Shown: positions 31,383 to 41,238, counted from the stretch's first letter. The stretch: DNA of 64,000 nucleotides from Agrobacterium leguminum (GCF_015704895.1 NZ_JADQWB010000010.1:116983-180982), one strand, 5' to 3'. Numbers and translations: made by a program. The notes: a model not told the origin generated them from the letters alone.

Positions 31383-31417
31383 AAAAAGCGAGGCCGCGCC
31401 GAAACGCAGCCTCGCTT
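31383..31417 (-). terminator. Terminator of the rpsF-rpsR transcript
   Basis: Minus-strand AAGCGAGGC, 14-nt loop, GCCTCGCTT, followed by TTT, beginning 8 nt past the rpsR stop. Confidence 0.85.
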
Positions 31418-31424
31418 CAATTCA

Positions 31425-31673
31425 TTACGCTACGACGTAGGGCAGCAGGCCGAGGAAGCGGGCGCGCTTGATCGCCTGGGCGAGTTCGCGCTGCTTCTTC
31501 TGGGAAACGGCCGTGATGCGGGACGGAACGATCTTGCCGCGCTCGGAAATGTAGCGCTGCAGCAGACGTACGTCCTTGTAGTCGATCTTCGGAGCGTTTG
31601 CGCCGGAGAAGGGGCACGTCTTGCGACGGCGGTGGAACGGGCGGCGTGCCTGGGAAGAGGATGCGTCAGCCAT
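31425..31673 (-). CDS. rpsR: 30S ribosomal protein S18
   Basis: 82 aa. The S18 signature [36 protein letters not shown] is intact and the first Cys is kept (RRKTCPFSG). It lies 16 bp after rpsF, with which it forms the S6:S18 dimer on the 30S platform. Confidence 0.98.
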   Translation of the reverse strand: MADASSSQARRPFHRRRKTCPFSGANAPKIDYKDVRLLQRYISERGKIVPSRITAVSQKKQRELAQAIKRARFLGLLPYVVA

Positions 31674-31689
31674 TGGTCAAAACTCCTTC

Positions 31690-32151
31690 TTATGCACGGT
31701 CTTCGCGCGGACGGCGCGGACGGTCTTCGCGGTCGCCGAAGCCACCTTCGCGCGGTGCGCGGGGGCCACGATCTTCACGCGGGCCACGGTCCGGACGGTC
31801 GCCATCGCGGCGCGGACGGTCATCACGGTCGCGCTTCTGCATCATCGCGGACGGGCCTTCTTCGTGGGCTTCGACGGCGATGGTCATGTAGCGAAGAACG
31901 TCTTCGTTGATGCGCATCTGGCGCTCGACTTCATGGATGGCGGCCGCCGGAGCGTCGATGTCCATGAGAGCGTAGTGAGCCTTGCGGTTCTTCTTGATGC
32001 GGTAGGTGAGGGACTTCAGACCCCAGTTCTCGATGCGTCCGACTTTGCCGCCGAACGATTCGATAACGCCCTTGTACTGCTCGACAAGTGCGTCGACCTG
32101 CTGGGCAGAAATATCCTGCCGGGCAAGGAAGATGTGTTCGTAAAGAGCCAT
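31690..32151 (-). CDS. rpsF: 30S ribosomal protein S6
   Basis: 153 aa. The S6 domain ([27 protein letters not shown] to about residue 100) is followed by a 50-residue tail almost entirely Arg, Asp, Pro and Gly (from [13 protein letters not shown]). Long charged tails are usual for alphaproteobacterial S6. First gene of the rpsF-rpsR operon. Confidence 0.98.
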   Translation of the reverse strand: MALYEHIFLARQDISAQQVDALVEQYKGVIESFGGKVGRIENWGLKSLTYRIKKNRKAHYALMDIDAPAAAIHEVERQMRINEDVLRYMTIAVEAHEEGPSAMMQKRDRDDRPRRDGDRPDRGPREDRGPRAPREGGFGDREDRPRRPREDRA

Positions 32152-32376
32152 TTAAGCTTTGCCTTTCTTGCGTTTCGTCCTTCACCCGGCAACGGCGCTA
32201 AGCCTCAACGACTGCTCTTGGGTAAGGCGGTAAGGCCTTAAAGCAAGAAAAGCGTTGTTCGAGACGGTCGAGAGCGGAGACACGGGAGGCCGGAAAAACC
32301 TTATGGTTCCTGCTGTTCCGTTACCGGAACCAGCCCTCCGTTCAGCCACCAGCCAATTGGACCGGGTGTTGTGAAC
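32152..32376 (-). promoter_or_regulatory. Long 5' leader of rpsF
   Basis: About 225 nt between the predicted promoter and rpsF hold no ORF of note. It contains small inverted repeats (for example GGTTCCGGTAACGGAACAGC). In many bacteria the rpsF leader binds the S6:S18 dimer for feedback control; whether this leader has that fold was not tested. Confidence 0.35.
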
Positions 32377-32382
32377 AGCGCG

Positions 32383-32410
32383 CTTATACGCAATTTTGCC
32401 CGGAATGCAA
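32383..32410 (-). promoter_or_regulatory. Predicted rpsF promoter
   Basis: Minus strand TTGCAT, 16 bp, TATAAG. Good hexamers for a housekeeping sigma factor. It would give a 5' leader of about 220 nt before the rpsF ATG. Confidence 0.6.
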
Positions 32411-32443
32411 GGGTAAGCGGTGAAAAAGCGCGCTGTAGAGCCG

Positions 32444-33487
32444 TCAGATCGCCATCGGATATTGGCGATGGATCGCCGCAATCCCTTTTAGTAGCTCCTC
32501 CGACAACGTCACATCCGCAGCCGCAATATCCACCTTCAACTGTTCGATCGTCGTCGCGCCGATGATGGCCGAGGCCATGAAGGGACGTGTCAGGCAGAAG
32601 GCGATGGCGAGCTTTGCCGGATCGATTCCATGCTGTGCGGCAAGCTCCAGATAGGCCTTGACCGGCGCTTCCTGGAGCGGCTGCAGGCGGCCGCCGAGGT
32701 CTCTGTTGATGGTGCCGCGCGATCCCGCCGGGCGCGCGCCGTTCTGGTATTTACCGGTGAGCAGACCCGCCGCCAGCGGCGAATAGGCGAGCAGGCCGAC
32801 ATCCTCGTGATGGGCGACTTCCGCCATATCGAGATCGAAGCTGCGGTAGAGCAGGTTATATTCGTTCTGGATCGTGGCGACGCGTGGCAGGCCGTTGGCC
32901 TCGGCGATGTCGATATATTTCTGCGTGCCCCAGGCGCTCTCGTTGGAAAGGCCGATGGCGCGGATCTTGCCGGCCTTCACCAGTTCGCCGAGCGTTTCGA
33001 GCTTTTCGGTGATTTCGGCGAGCGTGCGCTGCTTTTCCTGACCCGAAGCGTCGAAGCTCCAGACGCCGCGGAAATGATAGGTGCCGCGGTTCGGCCAGTG
33101 AATCTGGTAGAGGTCGATATAATCCGTCTTCAGGCGCTTGAGGCTGGTATCCACCGCCTCGCGGATGGCGGCGGCGTCGATATCGCGGCCGCCGCGAATA
33201 TAATCGCGTCCCGAGCCGGCGACCTTGGTGGCGAGCACGACCTGATCGCGCTTGCCGGTCTTTTCGAACCATGTGCCGATATAGTCTTCGGTGCGCCCCT
33301 GGGTCTCGGCGGAAACGGGGGTGGTGGGGTAAAGTTCTGCCGTATCGAAGAAATTGACGCCGTTTTCGACGGCGTAATCCATCTGCGCATGCGCGTCGGC
33401 TTCGGAGTTCTGCGTGCCCCACGTCATCGTGCCGAGGCAAATTTCAGACACGGAAATATCCGTGCGGCCCAATAGTCTCTGTTTCAT
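32444..33487 (-). CDS. Aldo/keto reductase, Tas-like
   Basis: 347 aa NADP-dependent (beta/alpha)8 reductase. MKQRLLGRTDISVSEICLGTMTWG, FFDTAELY (Asp and Tyr of the tetrad), LATKV (Lys) and YQIHWPNRGT (His) are present, and GATTIEQLKVDI binds NADP. The Tas resemblance is from NEYNLLYRSFDLDMAEVAHHEDVGLLAYSPLAAGLLTGKY. The ATG at 33487 gives family length; the frame runs 79 residues further upstream as non-conserved shadow. Divergent from fabD. Confidence 0.92.
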   Translation of the reverse strand: MKQRLLGRTDISVSEICLGTMTWGTQNSEADAHAQMDYAVENGVNFFDTAELYPTTPVSAETQGRTEDYIGTWFEKTGKRDQVVLATKVAGSGRDYIRGGRDIDAAAIREAVDTSLKRLKTDYIDLYQIHWPNRGTYHFRGVWSFDASGQEKQRTLAEITEKLETLGELVKAGKIRAIGLSNESAWGTQKYIDIAEANGLPRVATIQNEYNLLYRSFDLDMAEVAHHEDVGLLAYSPLAAGLLTGKYQNGARPAGSRGTINRDLGGRLQPLQEAPVKAYLELAAQHGIDPAKLAIAFCLTRPFMASAIIGATTIEQLKVDIAAADVTLSEELLKGIAAIHRQYPMAI

Positions 33488-33711
33488 GGAAATGTCCCGG
33501 TGCTTGGCCAGATAGTTTGGAAGGTGGTGTGAAAGTAATGGGGAATTGCCGCAGTGCAAGAAAAAATATGATGAAAAGAAAGGGGAAAACAGGACGGCAA
33601 AACCCCTGACATGGGCCTGCCATGGGGCTTCAAGCCTTGACTTCGCTGGCGGGAATGTGAATGGAAGTCCGAAAGAATAAAGGCAAGGCCAGACAAGAAG
33701 GACGACATCCC

Positions 33712-34656
33712 ATGGGTATTGCATTCACATTTCCCGGACAGGGAAGCCAGGCCGTCGGCATGGGCAAGGAGCTGGCGGATACCTATCCGGAAGCGCGCGC
33801 CGTGTTTCAGGAAGTCGACGAGGCGCTCGACCAGAAGCTTTCCGATATTATGTGGAACGGCCCGGAGGAGACGCTGACGCTGACCGCCAACGCCCAGCCG
33901 GCCCTTATGGCGGTGTCCATGGCGGTCATGCGGGTTCTCGAAGCACGCGGTTTCAAACTGTCCGATACGGTTTCTTATGTCGCGGGCCACTCGCTCGGTG
34001 AATATTCGGCGCTCTGTGCCGCCGGCACCTTCTCGGTTGCCGATACCGCCCGTCTTCTGCGCATCCGCGGCAACGCCATGCAGGCCGCCGTGCCGGTGGG
34101 CGAGGGCGCCATGGCGGCGATCATCGGGCTTGAGCATGACGCCGTTTCGGCAATCTGCGAAGAGGCGGCCATTCTCGGCGTCTGCCAGATCGCCAACGAC
34201 AATGGCGGCGGTCAGCTCGTCATCTCCGGCGGCAAGGCCGCCGTCGAAAAGGCTGCGGCGATCGCTTCCGAAAAGGGCGCCAAGCGCGCCATCATGCTGC
34301 CGGTTTCCGCCCCCTTCCACTCCGCGCTGATGGCGCCGGCGGCGGAAGCCATGCGCGAGGCGCTGGCGGCCGTCGAAAAGCACAACCCGGTCGTGCCGGT
34401 TATCGCCAATGTGCGCGCCGCCCCCGTTTCCGATGCCGATGAGATCGCCGCCCTGCTGGTCGAGCAGGTGACGGGTCAGGTGCGCTGGCGCGAGACGGTG
34501 GAATGGTTCGCCGCCAACAATGTCACGCAGCTGTATGAGATCGGCTCCGGCAAGGTGCTGACGGGCCTTGCCCGCCGCATCGACAAGACGGTGAACGGCG
34601 TTGCCGTCAACGGTGCTGCCGATATCGACCAGCTCCTTGCCACCCTCATCGGCTGA
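33712..34656 (+). CDS. fabD: Malonyl-CoA:ACP transacylase
   Basis: 314 aa. Loads malonyl onto ACP to start fatty-acid elongation. Nucleophile S94 in GHSLGEYSA, catalytic H203 in APFHSALM, and N-terminal FPGQGSQ. The ATG at 33712 has an AGAAGGA site; the frame begins 17 codons earlier with a non-conserved stretch. Followed by fabG 82 bp on. Confidence 0.97.
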   Translation: MGIAFTFPGQGSQAVGMGKELADTYPEARAVFQEVDEALDQKLSDIMWNGPEETLTLTANAQPALMAVSMAVMRVLEARGFKLSDTVSYVAGHSLGEYSALCAAGTFSVADTARLLRIRGNAMQAAVPVGEGAMAAIIGLEHDAVSAICEEAAILGVCQIANDNGGGQLVISGGKAAVEKAAAIASEKGAKRAIMLPVSAPFHSALMAPAAEAMREALAAVEKHNPVVPVIANVRAAPVSDADEIAALLVEQVTGQVRWRETVEWFAANNVTQLYEIGSGKVLTGLARRIDKTVNGVAVNGAADIDQLLATLIG

Positions 34657-34738
34657 GACGGATACTCCGGCTGCCGCATTCATCGGGCGCAACTGCGCTG
34701 AACATTTTCAGTCCGAAGCTCTAAAGAAGGAATAGGAC

Positions 34739-35476
34739 ATGTTTGATCTGACAGGCCGCAAGGCTCTCGTAACCGGCGCGACCGGCGGCATCGGCGAAGA
34801 AATCGCCCGCCTTCTGCACAGCCAGGGCGCAACCGTCGGCCTGCACGGCACCCGCGTTGAGAAGCTCGAAGCGCTGGCGGCGGAACTTGGCGAGCGCGTC
34901 AAGATTTTCCCGGCGAACCTTGCCGACCGCGCCGAGGTCAAGGCGCTCGGTGAAAAGGCCGAAGCCGAGCTGGAAGGCGTCGATATCCTCGTCAACAATG
35001 CCGGTATCACCAAGGACGGCCTCTTCGTGCGCATGAGCGACGAGGACTGGGACAACGTGATCGAAGTGAACCTGACGGCGATGTTCCGCCTGACGCGCGA
35101 GCTGACGCATCCGATGATGCGCCGCCGTTTCGGCCGCATCATCAACATCACCTCCATCGTCGGCGTTACCGGCAATCCCGGTCAGGCCAACTATTGCGCC
35201 TCCAAGGCCGGCATGATCGGTTTTTCGAAGTCGCTGGCCCAGGAAATCGCCACCCGCAACGTCACCGTCAACTGCGTGGCGCCGGGCTTCATCGAAAGCG
35301 CGATGACCGGCAAGCTGAACGACAAGCAGAAAGACGCCATCATGGGCGCCATTCCCATGAAGCGCATGGGAACCGGTGCTGAGGTCGCCTCGGCCGTTCT
35401 TTATCTCGCCTCCAACGAGGCGGGCTACATGACCGGCCAGACCCTGCACGTCAACGGCGGCATGGCGATGATCTGA
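34739..35476 (+). CDS. fabG: 3-oxoacyl-ACP reductase
   Basis: 245 aa SDR enzyme reducing 3-ketoacyl-ACP with NADPH. TGATGGIG cofactor loop, NNAGIT, and the catalytic Y152/K156 in NYCASKAGM. The C-terminus LYLASNEAGYMTGQTLHVNGGMAM is typical. Shine-Dalgarno AAGAAGGA. Confidence 0.98.
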   Translation: MFDLTGRKALVTGATGGIGEEIARLLHSQGATVGLHGTRVEKLEALAAELGERVKIFPANLADRAEVKALGEKAEAELEGVDILVNNAGITKDGLFVRMSDEDWDNVIEVNLTAMFRLTRELTHPMMRRRFGRIINITSIVGVTGNPGQANYCASKAGMIGFSKSLAQEIATRNVTVNCVAPGFIESAMTGKLNDKQKDAIMGAIPMKRMGTGAEVASAVLYLASNEAGYMTGQTLHVNGGMAMI

Positions 35477-35825
35477 CGGCACTTGTGACCGTCATAAAAG
35501 GATTGCGGCGCTGTTTAAGCACCTTCTTGGGTAGCTGGCGCCGCAAGGCCCCGCCGACTGGTTTTCGGCGAAATTGCCTGTCATACGCTGTGCTTAGCGC
35601 GTTTTCAGGCTTTTCGACCGATTGAAACCATGTTAAGCGGGCCAAGACTGTGAACAGTCGTCCCGGAGAGACAGGAAGCCGTTGCGATTTTGCGTGACGA
35701 TGTCTAGCTTGGACCGGGTTGAACGGGTTTGCCAGCAGTGCCGGATTTGAACGGCGCATGAGGGCTTCTAACAGGGCAGGGTGCCGCAAGGCATTCCCTT
35801 CAAAATAAAGGTCGAGGAAACCGAC
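35477..35825 (+). other. fabG-acpP intergenic region (349 bp)
   Basis: No credible ORF. It holds an imperfectly placed stem TTGCGGCGC ... GCGCCGCAA (35503-35546), perhaps a fabG terminator or pause, and a short palindrome GACTGT-GA-ACAGTC near 35650. The acpP promoter should be here, as acpP is normally expressed far above its neighbours, but I could not pick a convincing pair of hexamers. Confidence 0.5.
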
Positions 35826-36062
35826 ATGAGCGATATCGCAGAACGCGTAAAGAAAATTGTAATTGATCATCTTGGCGTTGACGCCGACAAGGTTGTCGAA
35901 GGCGCCAGCTTCATTGACGATCTGGGCGCTGATTCGCTCGACACCGTTGAACTGGTCATGGCTTTCGAAGAAGAATTCGGCGTTGAAATCCCCGACGACG
36001 CAGCTGACTCGATCCTGACCGTCGGCGACGCCGTAAAGTTCATCGAGAAGGCCCAGGCCTGA
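35826..36062 (+). CDS. acpP: Acyl carrier protein
   Basis: 78 aa, highly acidic. The phosphopantetheine attaches to S37 in [13 protein letters not shown]. Carries growing acyl chains between Fab enzymes and donates to lipid A synthesis. The ATG at 35826 ([10 protein letters not shown]) follows GAGGAAA; upstream in-frame codons are not conserved. Confidence 0.98.
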   Translation: MSDIAERVKKIVIDHLGVDADKVVEGASFIDDLGADSLDTVELVMAFEEEFGVEIPDDAADSILTVGDAVKFIEKAQA

Positions 36063-36099
36063 TCGACCTTGATGGGGGAGGTGCAATATCCTCCCGTCC

Positions 36100-36128
36100 T
36101 TGGCCCGGCTCGTCCGGGCCAATGTTTT
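36100..36128 (+). terminator. Terminator of acpP
   Basis: TTGGCCCGG, loop CTCGT, CCGGGCCAA, then TGTTTTAT, 38 nt past the acpP stop. It separates acpP from fabF. Confidence 0.85.
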
Positions 36129-36310
36129 ATAGGCAGACGGTAACATGCCCCTGACGGTGCGCGTTCCGGGCAATGCATGGGGTCACGGGCCGGAAACGGC
36201 GCCCACAACCGTCATGCTGAGATTTGAAATACTGCAGCATCCGATGAACATCTCCTGATGTCCGGCGTTGCATGAAGACCGATGATTTGGATAAGGGCGG
36301 AGCATTGGCG

Positions 36311-37573
36311 ATGAGGCGTGTCGTTATCACCGGTACCGGCATGGTATCTCCTCTTGGATGTGGGACGGAAGTGACCTGGGAGCGGCTGCTGGCCGGCCAG
36401 AACGGCGCCCGTCTCGTGACTGAATTCGAAGTCGAAGACCTTCCGGCAAAGATCGCCTGCCGTATTCCCGTGGGCGATGGTTCCAACGGCACCTTCAATG
36501 CCGATGACTGGATGGAACCCAAGGAACAGCGCAAGATCGATCCTTTCATCCTGTACGGCATGGCTGCCGCCGACATGGCGCTTGCCGACGCGGACTGGCA
36601 TCCGGAAACGGACGAGGACCAGATTGCCACCGGCGTTCTGATCGGCTCCGGCATCGGCGGCCTGGAGGGCATTGTCGAGGCGGGCTATACACTGCGCGAC
36701 AAGGGCCCGCGGCGCATTTCTCCATTCTTCATTCCCGGCCGCCTGATCAACCTCGTATCCGGCCAGGTTTCCATCCGCCACAAGCTGCGCGGACCGAACC
36801 ATGCCGTGGTGACGGCCTGCTCGACCGGCGCGCACGCCATTGGCGACGCCGCCCGTCTGATCGCGCTCGGCGATGCCGACGTCATGGTCGCCGGTGGCGC
36901 CGAATCGCCGGTCTGCCGCATCGCGCTTGCCGGCTTCGCCGCCTGCAAGGCGCTCTCCACCCAGCACAATGACAATCCGGAAAAGGCCTCGCGCCCCTAT
37001 GACCGTGACCGCGACGGTTTCGTCATGGGTGAAGGTGCGGGCATCGTCGTTCTGGAAGAGCTGGAACATGCCAGGGCGCGCGGCGCGAAGATTTACGCCG
37101 AAGTCGTCGGTTACGGCCTTTCCGGTGATGCCTACCACATCACGGCCCCGTCTGAGGACGGCGAAGGTGCCTATCGCTGCATGTCGATGGCGCTGAAGCG
37201 TGCAGGTCTCACGCCTGACGATATCGACTACATCAACGCCCATGGTACCTCGACCATGGCCGATACGATCGAGCTTGGCGCGGTCGAGCGGCTTGTCGGC
37301 GAATCGGCCTCGAAGATTTCCATGTCTTCCACCAAGTCGGCCACCGGCCATCTTCTCGGTGCGGCGGGCGCTATCGAGGCGATCTTCGCGACGCTTGCGA
37401 TCCGCGATAACATCGTTCCGCCGACGCTGAACCTCGACAATCCCGATGTGGAGACGAAGATCGATCTCGTGCCGCACAAGGCGCGTAAGCGTAAGGTCGA
37501 CGTGGCGCTCTCGAACTCCTTCGGCTTCGGCGGCACCAACGCCTCCCTCGTGCTGCGTCGTTACGAAGCATAA
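36311..37573 (+). CDS. fabF: Beta-ketoacyl-ACP synthase II
   Basis: 420 aa condensing enzyme of fatty-acid elongation. Catalytic triad C170 (VVTACSTGAH), H311 (NAHGTSTMADT) and H347 (SATGHLLGAAG). The ATG at 36311 has GGCGGAG 8 nt ahead and gives the standard length; the 13-residue extension from 36272 lacks similarity to FabF. Confidence 0.97.
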   Translation: MRRVVITGTGMVSPLGCGTEVTWERLLAGQNGARLVTEFEVEDLPAKIACRIPVGDGSNGTFNADDWMEPKEQRKIDPFILYGMAAADMALADADWHPETDEDQIATGVLIGSGIGGLEGIVEAGYTLRDKGPRRISPFFIPGRLINLVSGQVSIRHKLRGPNHAVVTACSTGAHAIGDAARLIALGDADVMVAGGAESPVCRIALAGFAACKALSTQHNDNPEKASRPYDRDRDGFVMGEGAGIVVLEELEHARARGAKIYAEVVGYGLSGDAYHITAPSEDGEGAYRCMSMALKRAGLTPDDIDYINAHGTSTMADTIELGAVERLVGESASKISMSSTKSATGHLLGAAGAIEAIFATLAIRDNIVPPTLNLDNPDVETKIDLVPHKARKRKVDVALSNSFGFGGTNASLVLRRYEA

Positions 37574-37902
37574 TTGCGGCGGCGGCTATGCCGCCGCTGG
37601 CGCCCTCCCACCGGGTGCTGACAAAGGACGTTCTTTCCTTTGAAGAACGCATTGCGGCTTGCGAAAGCCATTCCGGTTTTCGCGCCGATATTGTAGTCGT
37701 TTATGGGAAGCGTTTGCCGGTTCGGGATGATTTCCGGCCGCAGGCTACTTCCTCCATCGGCTTTGTCCGAAACGATGTTCGTGAAGCGGAATAGCAAGGC
37801 TTCACGATATCTCTATGTGGTGCAGGAAGACATTCCGAACCTGTTTTTGCCGCATTACCTGCGCAAAAAGCGCTGACAACGCCGAACTGAAAAGGACCGA
37901 CG
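37574..37902 (+). other. fabF-mltG intergenic region (329 bp) with a possible small ORF
   Basis: Starts with a GC-rich hairpin just after fabF (GGCGGC-TAT-GCCGCC, near 37582-37596) and a second stem CGTTCTT/AAGAACG (37629-37649). An unlisted 57-codon frame (37703-37876, MGSVCRFGM... to ...PHYLRKKR) ends 27 bp before mltG; its C-terminal half looks protein-like but it has no good ribosome site. The mltG promoter is presumably also here. Confidence 0.4.
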
Positions 37903-39123
37903 GTGAGCGACACGAACCAGAACAGCCAGGGACCATACGGACAAAACGGCGCGGGCGAAGGCAATCGCGGCCCGATCATTCCGAAATCCCCGACGGAAGC
38001 CCTGCGGCCGGAAAAAGTGCCGGCTCCGCCCAAGCGCTCCCGCAAGGCCCATGGCCAGCTTGTGATCTTTCTGAATTTTCTGATGACGCTCGCGGTTGCC
38101 GTCTGTGTGCTGGCCATTGCCGCTTTCTACTACATGATCGATGCGTTCCAGGAGCCCGGTCCGCTTCAGACGAACACGCATTTCACGGTGCGCAACGGCG
38201 CCGGCATTATCGAGATCGCCAATAATCTCGAGCGTAACGAGGTCATCTCCAACGCCCGTGTCTTCCGCCTGATGACCGGCAGCTACCTGCAAAAGGACCA
38301 GACGCTGAAGGCTGGCGAATATGAGATCAAGGCCGGCGCATCGATGAAGGACATCATGATGCTGCTGGAGTCCGGCAAGTCGATCCTTTATTCGGTGTCG
38401 CTGCCGGAAGGCCTGACCGTGAAGCAGATGTTCGCGCGCCTTGGGGCGGATGAAGTGCTGGATGGCGAATTGCCCTCGGCCCTGCCGCCGGAAGGCAGCC
38501 TGCGCCCCGATACCTACCGCTTCACCCGCGGCACCAAGCGCGAAGAAATCATCAACCAGATGAGTGCGGCGCAGGACAAGCTGATCGACATGATCTGGGA
38601 ACGGCGCGATCCGGACCTGCCGATCAAGACCGTCGAGGAATTCGTGACGCTCGCCTCGATCGTCGAGAAGGAAACCGGCAAGGATGACGAGCGCGCCCAT
38701 GTCGCTTCGGTGTTCTACAACCGCCTGAAGAAGGGCATGCGCCTGCAATCCGACCCGACGATCATCTATGGCCTGTTCGGTGGCGACGGCAAACCGTCGG
38801 ACCGCCCGATCTACCAGTCGGACCTGCAGAAGCAGACGCCGTTCAACACCTATGTCATCAAGGGCCTGCCGCCGTCGCCCATCGCCAATCCGGGCCGGGC
38901 GGCGCTTGAGGCCGTGGCCAATCCATGGCGCACGGATGACCTTTATTTCGTTGCCGATGGCACCGGCGGCCATGTGTTTGCGAAGACGCTTGAAGAGCAT
39001 AACGCCAATGTGCGCCGCTGGCGCAAGATAGAGGCCGAAAAGGCGGCCTCCGGCGCCAATCCCGATGTTGTCGTGGATGGCCAGCCGGGCGGGGCCGAGG
39101 CGGAAAAGCCGGCCAACAATTGA
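37903..39123 (+). CDS. mltG: Endolytic murein transglycosylase
   Basis: 406 aa. Cuts nascent glycan strands and sets chain length. A proline-rich cytoplasmic N-terminus, one membrane anchor (LVIFLNFLMTLAVAVCVLAIAAFYYM), a LysM-like domain, then the YceG domain with the catalytic Glu in IVEKETGKDDERAHVASVFYNRL and MRLQSDPTIIYGL. GTG start at 37903 with AAAAGGA ahead. Next to fab genes and gmk, as in many Rhizobiales. Confidence 0.95.
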   Translation: MSDTNQNSQGPYGQNGAGEGNRGPIIPKSPTEALRPEKVPAPPKRSRKAHGQLVIFLNFLMTLAVAVCVLAIAAFYYMIDAFQEPGPLQTNTHFTVRNGAGIIEIANNLERNEVISNARVFRLMTGSYLQKDQTLKAGEYEIKAGASMKDIMMLLESGKSILYSVSLPEGLTVKQMFARLGADEVLDGELPSALPPEGSLRPDTYRFTRGTKREEIINQMSAAQDKLIDMIWERRDPDLPIKTVEEFVTLASIVEKETGKDDERAHVASVFYNRLKKGMRLQSDPTIIYGLFGGDGKPSDRPIYQSDLQKQTPFNTYVIKGLPPSPIANPGRAALEAVANPWRTDDLYFVADGTGGHVFAKTLEEHNANVRRWRKIEAEKAASGANPDVVVDGQPGGAEAEKPANN

Positions 39124-39131
39124 TAATCCTG

Positions 39132-39165
39132 ACCGGGCCCTGCGATCCGCACGGGCCCGGTTTTG
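39132..39165 (+). terminator. Terminator of mltG
   Basis: ACCGGGCCC, 12-nt loop, GGGCCCGGT, then TTT, 8 nt past the stop. Confidence 0.8.
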
Positions 39166-39191
39166 CACAGCATGACGGGGGGCTTCCAGAT

Positions 39192-40079
39192 ATGACATTG
39201 CAATCGATGACCGGCTTCGCACGCAGCGAAGGAACCTCCGGCCGTTACCGCTGGGCGTGGGAATTGCGTTCGGTGAACGGCAAGGGGCTCGATGTGCGCC
39301 TGCGTCTGCCGACTGGTCTTGAAGCGCTGGAAACGGCTCTGCGCGAAATCGCAGGCGAGCATCTTTCCCGCGGCAATATCCAGGCGGGTCTGACGCTGGC
39401 GATTGCGGAAAACCGGCTGGAGGCGGTGATCAACCGCGATGCTCTGGCGGCGGTTCTGGCGCTGAAGAAGGAGCTTGGCGACGTCGTGGAAGACAAGCCG
39501 CTGAGCTTCGACACGCTGCTCACGCTGCGCGGGCTCGTCGATTTTCGTGAGGCGGAAGATGACGCGGAGGCGCAGGCCGCGCGCAACGGCGATGTGCTTG
39601 CCGGCTTCGCCGCCGCCGTCGAGAAGCTGAAGGATATGCGCGAGCGGGAAGGGGCGTCGCTGTTTGCGATCCTGTCCGGTCATATCAACCGGATCGAGCA
39701 GCTCGCGGACATCATTGAAAGCGATCCTTCCCGCCAGCCGGAACAGATCGCGGCACGGCTCGCCCAACAGATCGCCCTCATCGGTGACGGCTTGCATGGT
39801 CTCGACCGTGACCGGCTGCATGCCGAGGCGGCGCTGCTCGCCACCAAGGCGGATCTGCGCGAAGAGATCGACCGGCTGCACGCCCATGTACAGGCGTCGC
39901 GGGAGCTTTTGGCCAATGGCGGGCCGGTAGGACGCAAGCTCGATTTTCTTGCACAGGAATTTAACCGCGAGTCGAATACAATCTGTTCCAAATCGAACGC
40001 CAGTGCGGTAACCGCAGCAGGCATAGAGCTGAAAGTGGTGATCGACCAGTTCCGCGAGCAGGTCCAAAATCTGGAGTAG
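39192..40079 (+). CDS. YicC/YloC family endoribonuclease
   Basis: 295 aa. The opening [14 protein letters not shown] and [18 protein letters not shown] and the end [47 protein letters not shown] are diagnostic. YicC cleaves or guides decay of small RNAs in E. coli. The ATG at 39192 is chosen; the ORF opens earlier inside the mltG terminator. Five bp separate it from gmk. Confidence 0.95.
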   Translation: MTLQSMTGFARSEGTSGRYRWAWELRSVNGKGLDVRLRLPTGLEALETALREIAGEHLSRGNIQAGLTLAIAENRLEAVINRDALAAVLALKKELGDVVEDKPLSFDTLLTLRGLVDFREAEDDAEAQAARNGDVLAGFAAAVEKLKDMREREGASLFAILSGHINRIEQLADIIESDPSRQPEQIAARLAQQIALIGDGLHGLDRDRLHAEAALLATKADLREEIDRLHAHVQASRELLANGGPVGRKLDFLAQEFNRESNTICSKSNASAVTAAGIELKVVIDQFREQVQNLE

Positions 40080-40084
40080 ACCCC

Positions 40085-40747
40085 ATGGTCCCGGTGAATA
40101 ATTCTCCCGTCACGATTGCCCGCAGAGGGTTGATGCTGGTGATTTCTTCGCCATCCGGCGCGGGCAAATCCACGATTGCGCGCAATCTGCTCGACAAGGA
40201 CAAGAATATCGGCCTGTCCGTCAGCGTCACGACGCGTCCGCGCCGCCAGAGCGAGATTGACGGCATCCACTACCATTTCATTTCCAAGCGGGACTTTGAG
40301 CGCCTGCGGGATAGCGATGCGCTGCTGGAATGGGCGGAGGTTCACGGCAATTTTTACGGCACCCCGCGTGGGCCGGTGGAAGATGCCATGGCTGCCGGCC
40401 GCGACATGCTGTTCGATATCGACTGGCAGGGCGCCGAGCAGCTTCAGGACAAGATGAAGGCGGACGTCGTTTCGATCTTCATCCTGCCGCCGACCATGAC
40501 CGAACTTCAGTCGCGCCTGCATCGCCGCGCCGAAGACACCGAAGAGGTCATCAAGACCCGGCTCCTTAATTCCCGTGCCGAAATCGAGCACTGGCGCGAC
40601 TATGACTATGTCATCCTCAATGACGACCTGCAGGCCGCCTTCGAGGCGGTCGAAGCCATCGTGAAGGCCGAACGCGTCCGCCGCGACCGCCGCCACGGCA
40701 TGTTCGATTTCGTACGGGCGTTGCTCGAGGAAGAGCCGAAGCTTTAA
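40085..40747 (+). CDS. gmk: Guanylate kinase
   Basis: 220 aa, GMP to GDP. P-loop [10 protein letters not shown] (21-30), [21 protein letters not shown] (GMP site) and [10 protein letters not shown]. Cotranscribed with yicC, the usual pairing. Confidence 0.98.
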   Translation: MVPVNNSPVTIARRGLMLVISSPSGAGKSTIARNLLDKDKNIGLSVSVTTRPRRQSEIDGIHYHFISKRDFERLRDSDALLEWAEVHGNFYGTPRGPVEDAMAAGRDMLFDIDWQGAEQLQDKMKADVVSIFILPPTMTELQSRLHRRAEDTEEVIKTRLLNSRAEIEHWRDYDYVILNDDLQAAFEAVEAIVKAERVRRDRRHGMFDFVRALLEEEPKL

Positions 40748-40859
40748 GCGCTTCCGGTAAGCTAAGGCCGGATTCCGAGAGCTAAATCCCTCTCATCCGC
40801 TGGGATGGGAAGAATCCATCGCCCGGGCCGTATGGGATAATTTGTTCGATCTGTTCCAA

Positions 40860-41231
40860 TTAGCTGCGCCCAAAAGCAAGATCGAAGCCAGTCAGGTTTC
40901 TGATTGCAGCACCGATCACACCAAAAACCGCGTTCAGAACTGTCTGGACGGTATCGTAAACGAGGAACTCAGAATAAAGCAGCACACTGCTGAGGGCCAG
41001 CTCTTGTGTATGCATGGCCATATCCGCGTGCTCTCTGGAAATCGTGCCGTTCTTGAGGCCTGTCTGCGTTAGCCATGCCTTTTGCGCAATCGACTTAATA
41101 TGAACGGCAATTTCATTTTTGACTTCGTTGAAGTGCGAAATGAGAACCGCTGAAACCTGCTGCAGAATGCCCTTATAGAGTTCCGACGCATCCTTCGGTT
41201 CAAATTTATCCAGATCTAGCGCCTTTGCCAT
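40860..41231 (-). CDS. Uncharacterised small protein with hydrophobic C-terminal half
   Basis: 123 aa, not recognised. Polar, amphipathic first half (residues 1-70, rich in Lys, Glu, Gln), then a hydrophobic stretch with interspersed polar residues (ALSSVLLYSEFLVYDTVQTV and VFGVIGAAIRNL). No signal peptide. Downstream gene of a two-gene unit, 7 bp after the lipoprotein gene, with a GAGG site. Base composition is clearly AT-richer than the flanking gmk and rsmA, which suggests acquisition. It could be membrane-associated; no function is claimed. Confidence 0.7.
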   Translation of the reverse strand: MAKALDLDKFEPKDASELYKGILQQVSAVLISHFNEVKNEIAVHIKSIAQKAWLTQTGLKNGTISREHADMAMHTQELALSSVLLYSEFLVYDTVQTVLNAVFGVIGAAIRNLTGFDLAFGRS

Positions 41232-41238
41232 GTGAACC

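Noticed and set aside
37588..37794. 68-aa plus-strand frame after fabF
   Set aside because: It starts inside the fabF hairpin, has no ribosome site and no conserved-looking segment.
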